Positions 8,004-17,152 are shown, counted from the stretch's first letter. The stretch: 64,000 nt of DNA from an uncultured Bacteroides sp. (GCF_963678425.1 NZ_OY782855.1:806001-870000); one strand, 5' to 3'. Numbers and translations: made by a program. The notes: generated by a model from the letters alone, not told the origin.

Positions 8004-8807
8004 TTATTCTTTAGTTTTCTTACTTGATTCTTTAAATATCTTTTCTACCTCCTTAGAGTATTTACTTTCCGGAAATTCATTTTTGAAAGCGTAATATTCA
8101 TCTACCGTTTCTCTAAAACGATCATTTTGTTTTTCCACAATACTCTGTGTTGCCATTTCATATTTTGAACGTAACACCAGAATTGAAAGTTCTTCGCGTA
8201 ACTTAGCATAAGGATAATCCTTTAAGGCATTTTGTGCTGTGATTACACATGACTGATAATTATTACCCATATAATTACCCAAGTCATAATATAACTTAGC
8301 TGCCAGATATTCTTTAAGCACCAGTTTATCCTGCAAAGCGAAAATCATATCCTGAGCCTCCTGTTTTTTGGAACTTTGCGGGAAATATTCCATGAACATC
8401 TGCAGTTCCTGAATGGCTTTATAAGTTCCCGACTGGTCTAATCTTGCTTCCGGAGTATCCAGATACAAAGATTTTCCACTGTGGAACCGTGCCAATTCAA
8501 CAAATGTACCACGAGGATAAGTATTGTAATAAGTCGAAAAATAATGGGAAGCAGTTGAGAAATCCTGCTGATTATAATAACTCATTGCAAGCATATACAA
8601 AGATTCTTCCGCTTTGTCAGTCCCTTTTAACTGTATAAGCATATCCTCTAGCAACGTGGCAGATTTTGAGTATTTGCCTTTAGCGAAATAGTTCTTGGCT
8701 GCCTCATACTTGTACTCATAATCAGTACTTTTCAATAATTTATTATATTCTCCACAAGAAGAGAGAGCACCTGCTATGAGTAATGTAAGGATGATATTTC
8801 TTTTCAT
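8004..8807 (-). CDS. bamD: Outer membrane assembly lipoprotein BamD
   Basis: 267 residues. The N-terminal lipoprotein signal MKRNIILTLLIAGALSSC has a lipobox Cys at 18, followed by TPR-like helix pairs (YEAAKNYFAKGKYSKSATLLEDML; ESLYMLAMSYYNQQDFSTASHYFSTYYNTYP; FPESKYSKEVEKIFKES). This is the BamD architecture: a periplasm-facing lipoprotein that works with BamA to insert outer-membrane barrels. ATG at 8807 is chosen over an upstream in-frame ATG at 8864 because it starts directly at the signal peptide and lies 18 bp after a good promoter. It leads the operon with rpoZ and DUF4293. Confidence 0.88.
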   Translation of the reverse strand: MKRNIILTLLIAGALSSCGEYNKLLKSTDYEYKYEAAKNYFAKGKYSKSATLLEDMLIQLKGTDKAEESLYMLAMSYYNQQDFSTASHYFSTYYNTYPRGTFVELARFHSGKSLYLDTPEARLDQSGTYKAIQELQMFMEYFPQSSKKQEAQDMIFALQDKLVLKEYLAAKLYYDLGNYMGNNYQSCVITAQNALKDYPYAKLREELSILVLRSKYEMATQSIVEKQNDRFRETVDEYYAFKNEFPESKYSKEVEKIFKESSKKTKE

Positions 8808-8825
8808 TTCGTTCAAAATAATGCG

Positions 8826-8856
8826 CAAAGTTACAGAATCCCATTGAATTATACAA
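8826..8856 (-). promoter_or_regulatory. bamD operon promoter
   Basis: The minus strand has TTG at 8856-8854, a 20-bp spacer and TAACTTTG at 8833-8826, which fits the Bacteroides -33/-7 layout. The leader would be about 15-18 nt. Confidence 0.65.
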
Positions 8857-8910
8857 TTATTCAATGTTTTTTAATACTAAAAATAATGATTACAAACTTA
8901 ACAGACCTTA

Positions 8911-9336
8911 TCAGAGTTTATATAAATCGCTTGCTGCCAAAAGATCAACCTTTTTTTCTGTCAGAACCTTGATACAGGTTTCCATATCACTAGGCCGGAT
9001 AATTACATTGGCTGAATCGTTATTAGCAAACGAATACATATATTCGATAAAGACTCCGGCTTCAGACAAGTAAGTAAGAACTTTGGCCAAAGCACCCGGC
9101 ACGTTAGGACAATTAATTCCTACCACGTCTGTGATATTTACAGCGAAATGATTCTCTTTAAGTACTTTATAAGCTTTATCCGGATCAGAAACAATTCCAC
9201 GAAGAATACCAAAATCTGCATTCTCGGCAATGCACAACGCTGAAAGATTAATGCCCTCTCTAGCCAAAACTTCAGTTACTTCTGTGAGTCTTCCGGATTT
9301 ATTTTCCAGGAATATGGATAATTGTTTTGCTACCAT
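8911..9336 (-). CDS. Tandem ACT-domain protein
   Basis: 141 residues made of two ACT modules, about 4-66 and 70-140, and nothing else (AKQLSIFLENKSGRLTEVTEVLAREGINLSAL; VVGINCPNVPGALAKVLTYLSEAGVFIEYMYSF). ACT modules bind amino acids, so a stand-alone protein like this is a likely sensor or allosteric partner. It lies 52 bp after paaK on the same strand. The paaK-ACT pair is common in anaerobes that oxidise aromatic amino acids through indolepyruvate:ferredoxin oxidoreductase, but that enzyme is not in this window. Ligand and partner are inferred only. Confidence 0.8.
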   Translation of the reverse strand: MVAKQLSIFLENKSGRLTEVTEVLAREGINLSALCIAENADFGILRGIVSDPDKAYKVLKENHFAVNITDVVGINCPNVPGALAKVLTYLSEAGVFIEYMYSFANNDSANVIIRPSDMETCIKVLTEKKVDLLAASDLYKL

Positions 9337-9388
9337 AACATTATGATTTACAATATATTAATTATGAATAGATTCATTATAGGATTAA

Positions 9389-10687
9389 TTACAGTTTTCT
9401 GTTATCAATCACTCGTTTGGCCTTACCCACACTTCGTTCAATACTACGTGGTTCCACCAGTTTAACATCGACTCCCAGCCCAAGAACACTCTGCAAACGA
9501 GACGTTATTTTCTTCTTCAATGCAAGCATCTTATTAATCTCATCGGAATAATACTCAGGACGCACCTCGACCTTCAGCTCCATTCTGTCGGTATTGTTCA
9601 CACGATCTACTGTTAACAGATAATGCGGTTCAAATTCGGGTAATTCCAGTATAACTGATTCTATTTGTGTTGGGAATACATTCACACCGCGAATAATAAG
9701 CATATCATCGCTCCTTCCCAGAATACGATCCATACGTACCAACGTACGGCCACATTCGCATTTTTCATAATGAAGGGCAGTAAGGTCTTTAGTGCGATAG
9801 CGCAAGAGCGGCATACCTTCTTTGGTTAAATGAGTAAAGACCAATTCTCCTGGCTGACCAGCTTCTACAGGCTCAAACGTGTTAGGATCAATTATTTCGG
9901 GGAAGAAATGGTCTTCATTAAGGTGAGTTCCATTCTGCTGTTCGCATTCAAAGCCCACCCCGGGACCTGATATTTCACTTAATCCATATATATCGTAAGC
10001 CCTTATCCCCAGCTTTTCTTCAATTTCCTTACGCATACTTTCTGTCCAGGGTTCTGCACCAAAAGCGCCTGCTTTAAGCTTGAAATCTTCTCTCGGAATG
10101 CCTGAATCTTTAATTGCATCGGCTATAAAAAGAGCGTATGAAGGAGTACAACATAACATAGTGGTTCCGAAATCGTGCATCAGCTGAATTTGTTTATCCG
10201 TGTTTCCACTAGACATAGGAATAACGGAAGCTCCAATGTTTTCAGCACCATAATGTGCACCAAGTCCACCGGTAAAAAGTCCGTAACCGTAAGATATCTG
10301 AAATATATCTTTTTTGTCGGCTCCATAAGCTGTAAAACAGCGGGAAAGACATTCTGTCCACAAAGACAAGTCCTTGCGAGTATAACCTACAACGGTAGGT
10401 TTTCCGGTTGTACCGGATGATCCGTGAATTCTTACAATCTGTGACATAGGTACTGCACAAAGTCCGAACGGATAATTATCCCGTAAATCTGTTTTTGTTG
10501 TAAACGGCAGTTTAGTAATATCTTCTATACCATTAATATCATCAGGGGTAATCCCCAGTTCCTGCATTTTTTTTCGGTAGAAAGGTGTGTTGTAATATAC
10601 ATACTCCACCATTTTTTTCAATCTGATGCTCTGAATTTTGCGAAGTTCTTCGCGATTCATGCATTCGATACTTTCGTTCCAAATCAT
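9389..10687 (-). CDS. paaK: Phenylacetate--CoA ligase family protein
   Basis: 432 residues, the usual family length. The AMP-forming ligase P-loop GSSGTTGKPTVVGYT is at about 89-103, with ISYGYGLFTGGLGAHYG, the acceptor motif DIYGLSEISGPGVG, the hinge region RTKDLTAL, and a C-terminal domain with GRSDDMLIIRGVNVFPTQIE. It should activate phenylacetate or another aryl acid with ATP and CoA in the cytoplasm. In Bacteroides such ligases often work backwards, making ATP from aryl-acetyl-CoA formed by amino acid fermentation; that direction is inference. A near-consensus box TTACTTTG (10748-10741, minus strand) lies 53 bp upstream. It is transcribed with the ACT protein. Confidence 0.88.
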   Translation of the reverse strand: MIWNESIECMNREELRKIQSIRLKKMVEYVYYNTPFYRKKMQELGITPDDINGIEDITKLPFTTKTDLRDNYPFGLCAVPMSQIVRIHGSSGTTGKPTVVGYTRKDLSLWTECLSRCFTAYGADKKDIFQISYGYGLFTGGLGAHYGAENIGASVIPMSSGNTDKQIQLMHDFGTTMLCCTPSYALFIADAIKDSGIPREDFKLKAGAFGAEPWTESMRKEIEEKLGIRAYDIYGLSEISGPGVGFECEQQNGTHLNEDHFFPEIIDPNTFEPVEAGQPGELVFTHLTKEGMPLLRYRTKDLTALHYEKCECGRTLVRMDRILGRSDDMLIIRGVNVFPTQIESVILELPEFEPHYLLTVDRVNNTDRMELKVEVRPEYYSDEINKMLALKKKITSRLQSVLGLGVDVKLVEPRSIERSVGKAKRVIDNRKL

Positions 10688-11080
10688 CTTTTTACGCTAT
10701 GTTTTTATAGTTTTGTATCTCATTTTGCGATAAACTGATGCAAAGTAACGAAATAAATTGGAAAAACTATTATTTGTGATAAGATAATTAAAACACACCG
10801 ATGAATCAGAAAATTCTATCGACGACTCTTTGTACAATCTTCCGGTTCTATTTTTATTTTATTGGAGAACTATCATAGAATTCCTGTACAAAAGAAAACA
10901 ATCTTTTGTACAGAACAATGTATTCTTTTGTACAGAAGAATACATTGTTCTGTACAAGATAAAATTAATTATTCAGCAATAACTAAAAAGCGTTCAGCTT
11001 AAAACTTTAAAATAACATCTATAAGCCTCCTTTTCTATAACAAAATGTGTAACTTTACGGTCTTTAATGAACAAAGCAAA
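10688..11080. other. Divergent intergenic region between paaK and uvrB
   Basis: No gene is apparent in these 393 bp. It holds a weak -7 box for paaK at 10741-10748, a TTGTACA near 10830, the TGTACA inverted-repeat cluster at 10885-10956, and a possible uvrB -7 box TAACTTTA at 11050-11057 that lacks the last G. Confidence 0.6.
10885..10956. repeat. Nested TGTACA inverted repeats
   Basis: Two inverted repeats share a copy of TGTACA. The first has 11-bp arms TGTACAAAAGA and TCTTTTGTACA at 10885-10895 and 10902-10912 with a 6-bp spacer. The second has perfect 21-bp arms at 10907-10927 and 10936-10956 with an 8-bp centre that itself holds TGTACA. In all there are four TGTACA hexamers in 72 bp. 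A relative lies at 25038-25111. Confidence 0.9.
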
Positions 11081-13111
11081 ATGGATTTTGAACTAACATC
11101 AGACTATCAACCTACGGGAGATCAACCGGAAGCTATTGCTCAGCTAACCGAAGGTCTTGTAAGCGGACTTCCTGCGCAGACACTTCTCGGAGTAACCGGA
11201 TCGGGGAAAACGTTTACTGTTGCCAATGTAATTAAGAACGTAAACAGACCAACCCTGATATTGAGTCACAACAAGACTCTGGCAGCTCAGCTTTATGGTG
11301 AATTCAAAAGCTTTTTCCCAAATAACGCAGTGGAATACTACGTCTCTTATTACGACTATTATCAGCCTGAAGCCTACCTTCCAAGCAGTGATACTTATAT
11401 CGAAAAAGATTTAGCAATTAACGATGAGATCGATAAACTGCGACTGGCCGCCACTTCGGCTTTACTTTCAGGGCGTAAAGATATAGTGGTTGTCTCTTCC
11501 GTATCCTGTATTTACGGTATGGGAAATCCTTCCGACTTCTATAAAAATGTAATCGATATAGAAGCCGGACGAGCCATCAACAGGAATGTTTTTCTTCGTC
11601 GATTGGTAGATAGTCTCTATTCACGTAATGATGTGGAACTGAATCGTGGTAATTTCCGCGTTAAGGGTGATACGGTTGACATCTTTCTTGCTTACTCTGA
11701 TCATGTATTAAGGGTGGTTTTCTGGGGAGATGAAATTGATTCCATAGAGGAAGTTGATCCGCTTTCAGGACTAAAGATTGCATCCTATGACGCTTATAAA
11801 ATATATCCGGCTAATCTCTTTATGACTACCAAAGAGAGCACAATAGGTGCTATTCACCAGATAGAAGATGACCTGACCCAGCAGGTGAAATTTTTCGAAT
11901 CAATAGGAAAGCCTTACGAGGCAAAGCGTATCTATGAACGGGTTACTTACGATATGGAAATGATCCGTGAGTTGGGACATTGTTCGGGTATTGAGAATTA
12001 TTCCCGATACTTCGACGGTCGGGAACCAGGTACTCGTCCTTATTGTTTGCTTGATTTCTTTCCGGATGATTTTCTTATTGTAATAGACGAGAGCCATGTT
12101 AGTGTTCCTCAGATCAGAGCCATGTATGGAGGCGACCGCGCCCGCAAAACAAACCTTGTGGAATATGGTTTCCGCCTTCCGGCTGCCATGGATAACCGTC
12201 CGCTGAAGTTTGAAGAGTTTGAAACCCTAGCCAAACAAGTTATCTATGTAAGCGCTACTCCGGCCGATTATGAGCTGGTAAGGAGTGAAGGTATTGTAGT
12301 GGAACAGGTTATCAGACCTACCGGACTTCTTGATCCTGTTATACAGGTGAGGCCAAGTATGAATCAGATTGATGATTTAATGGAAGAAATTCAACTGACG
12401 ATAGAGAAAGAAGAACGAGTTCTTATCACAACGCTGACCAAGCGAATGGCGGAAGAGCTGACTGATTATTTATTGGGCAACGGCGTTAAGTGTAATTATA
12501 TCCACAGCGATGTGGACACAATGGATCGAGTAAAAATCATGGAAGATCTTCGCGCCGGCATATACGATGTACTTATCGGGGTAAACCTTCTTCGTGAAGG
12601 ACTCGACCTTCCGGAAGTTTCACTGGTAGCTATCCTCGATGCAGACAAGGAAGGCTTCCTCCGCTCCCACCGCTCACTGACTCAAACTGCAGGACGTGCT
12701 GCCCGAAACGTAAACGGACGCGTAATTATGTATGCGGACAAGATTACCGACAGCATGAAGAAAACCATTGATGAGACTAATCGCCGCAGGGAAAAGCAGT
12801 TGGCCTATAACGAAGCCAATGGAATTGTTCCGCAGCAGATTAAGAAAGCTCTGAAAATGTCTGTATTCACCGGTAGTGATAGTCAGCAAAGCAGTAAAGT
12901 GCCCAAGGCATACGTGGAACCTACAGGCACAAATGTAGCTGCCGATCCTATTGTTCAGTACATGAATAAGTCTCAGCTGGAAAAGAATATAGAGAAGACC
13001 AAGAAGCAAATGCGCGACGCTGCCAAGAAGCTTGAATTCCTCGAAGCTGCTCAGTACAGAGATGAGCTGATTAAGCTGGAAGATTTGTTGAAAGAGAAGT
13101 TTCCGGCATAA
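11081..13111 (+). CDS. uvrB: Excinuclease ABC subunit B
   Basis: 676 residues. UvrB is the helicase-like core that verifies DNA damage after UvrA loading and recruits UvrC. Seen are Walker A GVTGSGKT (37-44), the beta-hairpin YYDYYQPEAYLPSSDTYIEKD, Walker B DESH, the helicase motifs LITTLTKRMAEELTDYL and GINLLREGLDLPEVSLV-like GVNLLREGLDLP, QTAGRAARN, and a C-terminal UVR coiled coil (EKNIEKTKKQMRDAAKKLEFLEAAQYRD) that contacts UvrC. ATG at 11081 is preferred over the one at 11045 because MDFELTSDYQPTGDQP is the conserved family start. It is monocistronic or followed by the broken nitroreductase gene. Confidence 0.95.
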   Translation: MDFELTSDYQPTGDQPEAIAQLTEGLVSGLPAQTLLGVTGSGKTFTVANVIKNVNRPTLILSHNKTLAAQLYGEFKSFFPNNAVEYYVSYYDYYQPEAYLPSSDTYIEKDLAINDEIDKLRLAATSALLSGRKDIVVVSSVSCIYGMGNPSDFYKNVIDIEAGRAINRNVFLRRLVDSLYSRNDVELNRGNFRVKGDTVDIFLAYSDHVLRVVFWGDEIDSIEEVDPLSGLKIASYDAYKIYPANLFMTTKESTIGAIHQIEDDLTQQVKFFESIGKPYEAKRIYERVTYDMEMIRELGHCSGIENYSRYFDGREPGTRPYCLLDFFPDDFLIVIDESHVSVPQIRAMYGGDRARKTNLVEYGFRLPAAMDNRPLKFEEFETLAKQVIYVSATPADYELVRSEGIVVEQVIRPTGLLDPVIQVRPSMNQIDDLMEEIQLTIEKEERVLITTLTKRMAEELTDYLLGNGVKCNYIHSDVDTMDRVKIMEDLRAGIYDVLIGVNLLREGLDLPEVSLVAILDADKEGFLRSHRSLTQTAGRAARNVNGRVIMYADKITDSMKKTIDETNRRREKQLAYNEANGIVPQQIKKALKMSVFTGSDSQQSSKVPKAYVEPTGTNVAADPIVQYMNKSQLEKNIEKTKKQMRDAAKKLEFLEAAQYRDELIKLEDLLKEKFPA

Positions 13112-13193
13112 GCACAAATAGCTTTGTATCTTAAAAGATAGTGCTGCAATACAAAATGTATATATTGTAATAATCAATAATAGAGAGGTGGTA

Positions 13194-13733
13194 ATGATGA
13201 TTAAAGCGATTGAAGCCAGAAGAAGCATCAGAAAATATAAGAATCAGGAGGTTGAGGAAGAAAAGATAATTGAACTACTTGAAAGTGCCCGCCTTGCTCC
13301 TTCAGGGAGTAATACTCAGCCGAGCCACTTTATTGTTGTTAAATCAAAAGAGAACAGAGAAAGGATTGCAAAGGTTTCTCATAACCAGAAATGGATGCTT
13401 ACTGCTCCTGTACACATAGTGTGTGTGGCCGATTTGTAATGCCGGATAAAGGGAGGACATATCTCAATAAATGAATTAAGTCCGGAAGAAGAAGTGAAAC
13501 AGATTATCAGAGATACAGCCATCGCTATCGAACACATTGCTTTGCAAGCTGTAGAATTAGGGTTGGGAACGTGCTGGGTTGCCTGGTACACTCAGGAAGA
13601 ATTCCGACCGGTACTTAATATTCCGGAAGATAAATATGTAGTTTGCGTACTTACTGTAGGTTATCCAGATGAAGCACCTAATCCGCGCCCTAGAAAATCA
13701 TTGAAAGAAATAGTACACCACGAGCAGTGGTAA
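13194..13733 (+). pseudogene. Nitroreductase family gene interrupted by an in-frame TAA
   Basis: The frame encodes a 179-codon nitroreductase: AIEARRSIRKYKNQEV with the FMN-binding Arg-Ser pair, ESARLAPSGSNTQPSHFIVV, and the second half RDTAIAIEHIALQAVELGLGTCWVAW with VGYPDEAPNPRPRKSLKEIV. A single TAA at 13437-13439 (codon 82) splits it; reading continues in the same frame on both sides with no residues lost, so one base change, for example from CAA or AAA, explains it. Members use FMN and NAD(P)H to reduce nitro groups or quinones. The stop removes half of the FMN site, so neither half should be active alone. A sequencing error is the main alternative. Confidence 0.8.
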
Positions 13734-13801
13734 TAAAAAAAGAGCTGTCTCAAAATTAGGAAAATGAGGTAGTCTCGCTGTTATTCGTAACTTCAACTAT
13801 A

Positions 13802-13861
13802 AAAACTCCCCTTATATTAGCTTGTTCTATTAATAAACCAAGCTAAAATAAGGGGAGTTTT
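13802..13861. terminator. Bidirectional terminator hairpin
   Basis: Arms of about 23 bp at 13802-13824 and 13839-13861 pair with one mismatch (core ACTCCCCTTA / TAAGGGGAGT). A and T runs on both sides make it suit both the nitroreductase gene and the convergent L-galactose operon. Confidence 0.85.
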
Positions 13862-13873
13862 CAAGTTTAATAT

Positions 13874-14890
13874 TTAGAATTCCACAAGTATTCTGAATAC
13901 TTTTCCAGGGTTTGCAGCCCATTCTTCCATTGCACTCAGTGCATTTTCAGGAGTTACAATCTTAGAAATCAGTTCGTCCTTAGGACAAGTTCCTTGTTGC
14001 AGGTATTTTGCAACAGCACGGAAGTCGGCAGGCATAGCATTACGTGAGCCACGAATATCAAGTTCTTTTTGAACAAAGTATTTTGTCTGGAAAGAAACCT
14101 CACTCTTAGCGTAACCAATGCAAACTACACGGCCGGTAAATGCAACTTCATCTACAGCACATCTGTAAGTAAAAGGACTACCTACAGCTTCAATCACTAC
14201 ATCCGGTCCAAGACCGTCAGTTATTTCAAGAAGACGTTCGTGAAGGTTTTCTGTTCCTGAGTTAATGCCATAAGCCGCACCTACACGCTTTGCCAACGCA
14301 AGCTTTTCATCGTCAAGGTCAACAGCAATCACTGTTGCTCCACGTAATGAAGCTCTCACGATAGCGCCCATGCCAATCATTCCACAACCGATAACCATCA
14401 CAACATCAATGTCAGTTACCTGAGCACGTGACACTGCGTGGAAACCTACGCTCATTGGTTCAATAAGCGCGCAGTCTCTTGGAGTGGTATCAGCAGCAGG
14501 AATTACTTTCGACCATGGAAGGGCAAGATACTCTCCCATTGCTCCGTTACGCTGTACGCCAAATGTTTCGTTGTGCTCGCAGGCATTTACTCTTCCGTTA
14601 CGGCAAGATGCACACTTACCGCAGTTTGTATAAGGATTTACGGTTACACTCATTCCAACAGTAAACCCAGCCGGAACATCCTTACCTATACTTTCTATTA
14701 CTGCACCCACTTCGTGACCAGGTATAATAGGAAGTTTTACCATTGGGTTCTTGCCTAAAAAAGTATTCAGGTCGGAACCGCAGAAACCTACGTATTTAAT
14801 TTTAATCAAGATCTCGTCGTCTTTGACAACTGGTTTGTTTACTTCCACCACCTTTAGTTCTCCGGGGGCTGTAATTTGAATCGCTTTCAT
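13874..14890 (-). CDS. Zinc-dependent dehydrogenase, probable L-galactonate 5-dehydrogenase
   Basis: 338 residues of the medium-chain zinc alcohol dehydrogenase family. Catalytic zinc ligands are C37 and the GHE motif at 58-60. Structural zinc ligands are C90, C93, C96 and C104. The NAD site is VIGCGMIGMGAI. By itself it could oxidise many polyols or aldonates, but it is the last gene of an operon with an aldose dehydrogenase, a lactonase and a sugar transporter. The order matches the Bacteroides vulgatus L-galactose cluster, where the corresponding enzyme (Bvu0222) oxidises L-galactonate to D-tagaturonate. That substrate is inferred from gene order and family. The following steps (tagaturonate reductase and later) are not in this window. 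Confidence 0.72.
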   Translation of the reverse strand: MKAIQITAPGELKVVEVNKPVVKDDEILIKIKYVGFCGSDLNTFLGKNPMVKLPIIPGHEVGAVIESIGKDVPAGFTVGMSVTVNPYTNCGKCASCRNGRVNACEHNETFGVQRNGAMGEYLALPWSKVIPAADTTPRDCALIEPMSVGFHAVSRAQVTDIDVVMVIGCGMIGMGAIVRASLRGATVIAVDLDDEKLALAKRVGAAYGINSGTENLHERLLEITDGLGPDVVIEAVGSPFTYRCAVDEVAFTGRVVCIGYAKSEVSFQTKYFVQKELDIRGSRNAMPADFRAVAKYLQQGTCPKDELISKIVTPENALSAMEEWAANPGKVFRILVEF

Positions 14891-14917
14891 AATTATTTTA
14901 TTTTAAAAAAACTCTGA

Positions 14918-16180
14918 TTAATCAATAACTTTATGACCTTTCCAACCGTAGAAGGCACAGAAAAGGAAACAGATCAACGGAATTGCATATGCAACATGAT
15001 ATATCTGTGGGTTAAGCTGCATAATGTATGCCGTAAGCTGTGGCAAGCAGGCATTTCCCACAATTGCCATAACCAAAAAGGCCGAACCGCTCTTTGTATT
15101 TGCACCAAGATCTTTAAGTGCAAGTGAGAATTGCGTTGGATAAATAATAGACATAAAGAATGAAATAGCCAACATTGCATAAAGACCAATCATTCCTCCG
15201 TAACACATAACAACCACGCACAGGCAAACATTGACAAGAGCATATACTGTAAGCATGTTCTGCGGACGGAATCTGGCCATTAGCAATGTACCGATCCATC
15301 GTCCGCTAAGGAAACATAACATATACAGGCCAAAGAATGTTGTTGCCTTTCCTTCAGATAATCCGGCATAAGAACAGCAATACACAAGAAACAAACTATT
15401 GATAGCAGTCTGTCCGCCATTGTAGAAGAACTGAGCAATAACTCCCCAGCGTAAATGTGAACGCTTCAATACGTTGAAATCAATCAGTTTACCGGTTTTT
15501 GTTTCACCTTCCACGCTGTTTCCTTCTTTGATTTTTGGCAAATGAGAGAAGACGAAAACAACAGCAATAATAATCAATGCACCGGCAAGAATCAAATAAG
15601 GAAGCTTCATGGCATCTGTTTCAACCTGAATATAGCCATCCCATCCGCCAGTATAATTAGCCGGAAGAGTTTCACGGGTATAATGATTGCCGCTCAGCAC
15701 CAGTTTACTAAGAAACATGGCAGAGATGAACGCTCCTAAACCATTAAATGATTGTGCCAGATTCAGTCTTCTTGAAGCTGTGGCCGGATTTCCTAACGCT
15801 GTTACGTAAGGATTGGCTGCTGTTTCCAGAAAACACATACCAGTGGCGATGATAAAGAAAATAGTGAGGTATGCCCAGTAAGCTTTGAATATAGCTGCCG
15901 GAAAGAAAAGCAATCCGCCAAAAGCAGCAAGCAAAAGTCCCAGAATAATACCCGACTTATAGCTATATTTCTTCATAAACATAGCAATAGGTATAGGGAA
16001 GACGAAATAAGCAAGCCAGTAAGCCGTTTCAGTAAATGAAGCCTGAAAAGTACTCAACTCGCATGTTTTCATCAACTGCCTGATCATGGTTGGCAAAAGA
16101 TTACTACTGATAGCCCAAAGAAAGAATAAACTAAAGATTAGAGCTAAAGGCAGCGCGTTACTTTTTTTATCTAGATTCAT
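14918..16180 (-). CDS. MFS sugar:H+ symporter, FucP-like, probable L-galactose/L-fucose importer
   Basis: 420 residues with about twelve hydrophobic membrane helices and the FucP-like start LPLALIFSLFFLWAISSNLLPTMI. Also typical are YWLAYFVFPIPIAMFMKKYSYKSGIILGLLLAAFG and the motif ATGMCFLETAANPYVTALG, characteristic of the fucose/glucose/galactose permease group. It should import a hexose with protons across the inner membrane. It lies between the lactonase (22 bp) and the dehydrogenase (27 bp). L-Galactose differs from L-fucose only by a 6-hydroxyl, which fits a FucP-like carrier. Substrate is inferred from the operon. Confidence 0.78.
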   Translation of the reverse strand: MNLDKKSNALPLALIFSLFFLWAISSNLLPTMIRQLMKTCELSTFQASFTETAYWLAYFVFPIPIAMFMKKYSYKSGIILGLLLAAFGGLLFFPAAIFKAYWAYLTIFFIIATGMCFLETAANPYVTALGNPATASRRLNLAQSFNGLGAFISAMFLSKLVLSGNHYTRETLPANYTGGWDGYIQVETDAMKLPYLILAGALIIIAVVFVFSHLPKIKEGNSVEGETKTGKLIDFNVLKRSHLRWGVIAQFFYNGGQTAINSLFLVYCCSYAGLSEGKATTFFGLYMLCFLSGRWIGTLLMARFRPQNMLTVYALVNVCLCVVVMCYGGMIGLYAMLAISFFMSIIYPTQFSLALKDLGANTKSGSAFLVMAIVGNACLPQLTAYIMQLNPQIYHVAYAIPLICFLFCAFYGWKGHKVID

Positions 16181-16202
16181 AATTTTTATTTATTGTGTTT
16201 TT

Positions 16203-17138
16203 CTATTCAGACATGTTTTTAATGTACGGCAGCTCTATAAGATCCTTGAATCCATAGAACTTCTCTGCATTCTTTCCAAGGAAAAGAGCCTTTTCATTGT
16301 AAGAAAGTTCATTCGATTTCAGAACAAAGTCATAAGACATCTTGTAAGTGATGGCCGTAATTGTGCGCGGATAATCAGATCCCCACATCAGTTTCTCCAT
16401 TCCTACAAGGTCGGCCGCTTCTTTAATAGCCTTCACCGCACCATTGAAAGGATAGAACTCATCATTGAAAAGCCAGGTTATGCCACCCGATTCAATCATT
16501 ACATTCGGATATCGGGCAAGTTTAACCTGCTCCAACCAATCAGGCATGGTAACCATTGCAAAGTGTCCGATGGCAACTTTCAGATTGGGGCATTCCTTAA
16601 TCACCTCTTCCAATTCTCCGGTTTGTGTTGTTCCGTCGGCCAGATCTATTGAAAGCATAATGCCATGTGATTCCATATAATGGAACATCTGCATCATCTC
16701 CTCACAGTTCAGGTAAACCCTTCCCTCTTTCAGAAGCAATCTCTGAGCAGGAATCTTTATTGCTTTGAAACCGGCTGCGATTAGTTCTTTTGCCTGAGCA
16801 AAATATCCCGGACGGCGAAACTCGCACATTCCGCAGACAAAGAATCTGCTGGGATACTTACGCATTACTTCCAACAGGTAATCGTTTTGTATTCCGTCAA
16901 TATACTCCTGAGTTACTACAGCTGCCGACACCTGAGCATAGTCCATGTTTGAAAGGAATACTTCGGCACTATTCTTTCCGTCAATCATAAACGGAGGAAC
17001 CATCTGGCGGACTTCATCCATAAAGAATGAACGTCCGTTTTCCATGGTGCGGATAGGTAATCCGTTGACCTCAGTATCTTGTTTCAGCCATAGATGACTA
17101 TGTGCATCTATTATTTTATAATCTAATTTAAAGTCCAT
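16203..17138 (-). CDS. Amidohydrolase-family sugar lactonase, probable L-galactono-1,5-lactonase
   Basis: 311 residues of the amidohydrolase superfamily (TIM barrel). Metal-binding motifs in view are the N-terminal HxH in IIDAHSHLW (H13, H15), VAIGHFAM in the middle, and the late Asp in MWGSDYPRT. Relatives hydrolyse sugar lactones such as L-fucono- and L-galactonolactone. In this operon it would open the lactone made by the upstream aldo-keto reductase, giving L-galactonate, as Bvu0220 does in Bacteroides vulgatus. Spacing is 14 bp to the reductase and 22 bp to the transporter. An L-fuconolactonase role is the chief alternative; no fuconate dehydratase is present to support it. Confidence 0.7.
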   Translation of the reverse strand: MDFKLDYKIIDAHSHLWLKQDTEVNGLPIRTMENGRSFFMDEVRQMVPPFMIDGKNSAEVFLSNMDYAQVSAAVVTQEYIDGIQNDYLLEVMRKYPSRFFVCGMCEFRRPGYFAQAKELIAAGFKAIKIPAQRLLLKEGRVYLNCEEMMQMFHYMESHGIMLSIDLADGTTQTGELEEVIKECPNLKVAIGHFAMVTMPDWLEQVKLARYPNVMIESGGITWLFNDEFYPFNGAVKAIKEAADLVGMEKLMWGSDYPRTITAITYKMSYDFVLKSNELSYNEKALFLGKNAEKFYGFKDLIELPYIKNMSE

Positions 17139-17152
17139 ATTCCTTTGGAAGC

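Noticed and set aside
12674..13228. A 184-codon frame antisense to uvrB
   Set aside because: It lies opposite the strongly conserved uvrB C-terminus and has no start signals; it is a shadow frame.
13740..13800. IS-end-like sequence (GAGCTGTCTCAAAATTAGG) after the nitroreductase gene
   Set aside because: It resembles ends of some Bacteroides insertion sequences, but I find no partner repeat, target duplication or transposase remnant, so it is not called.
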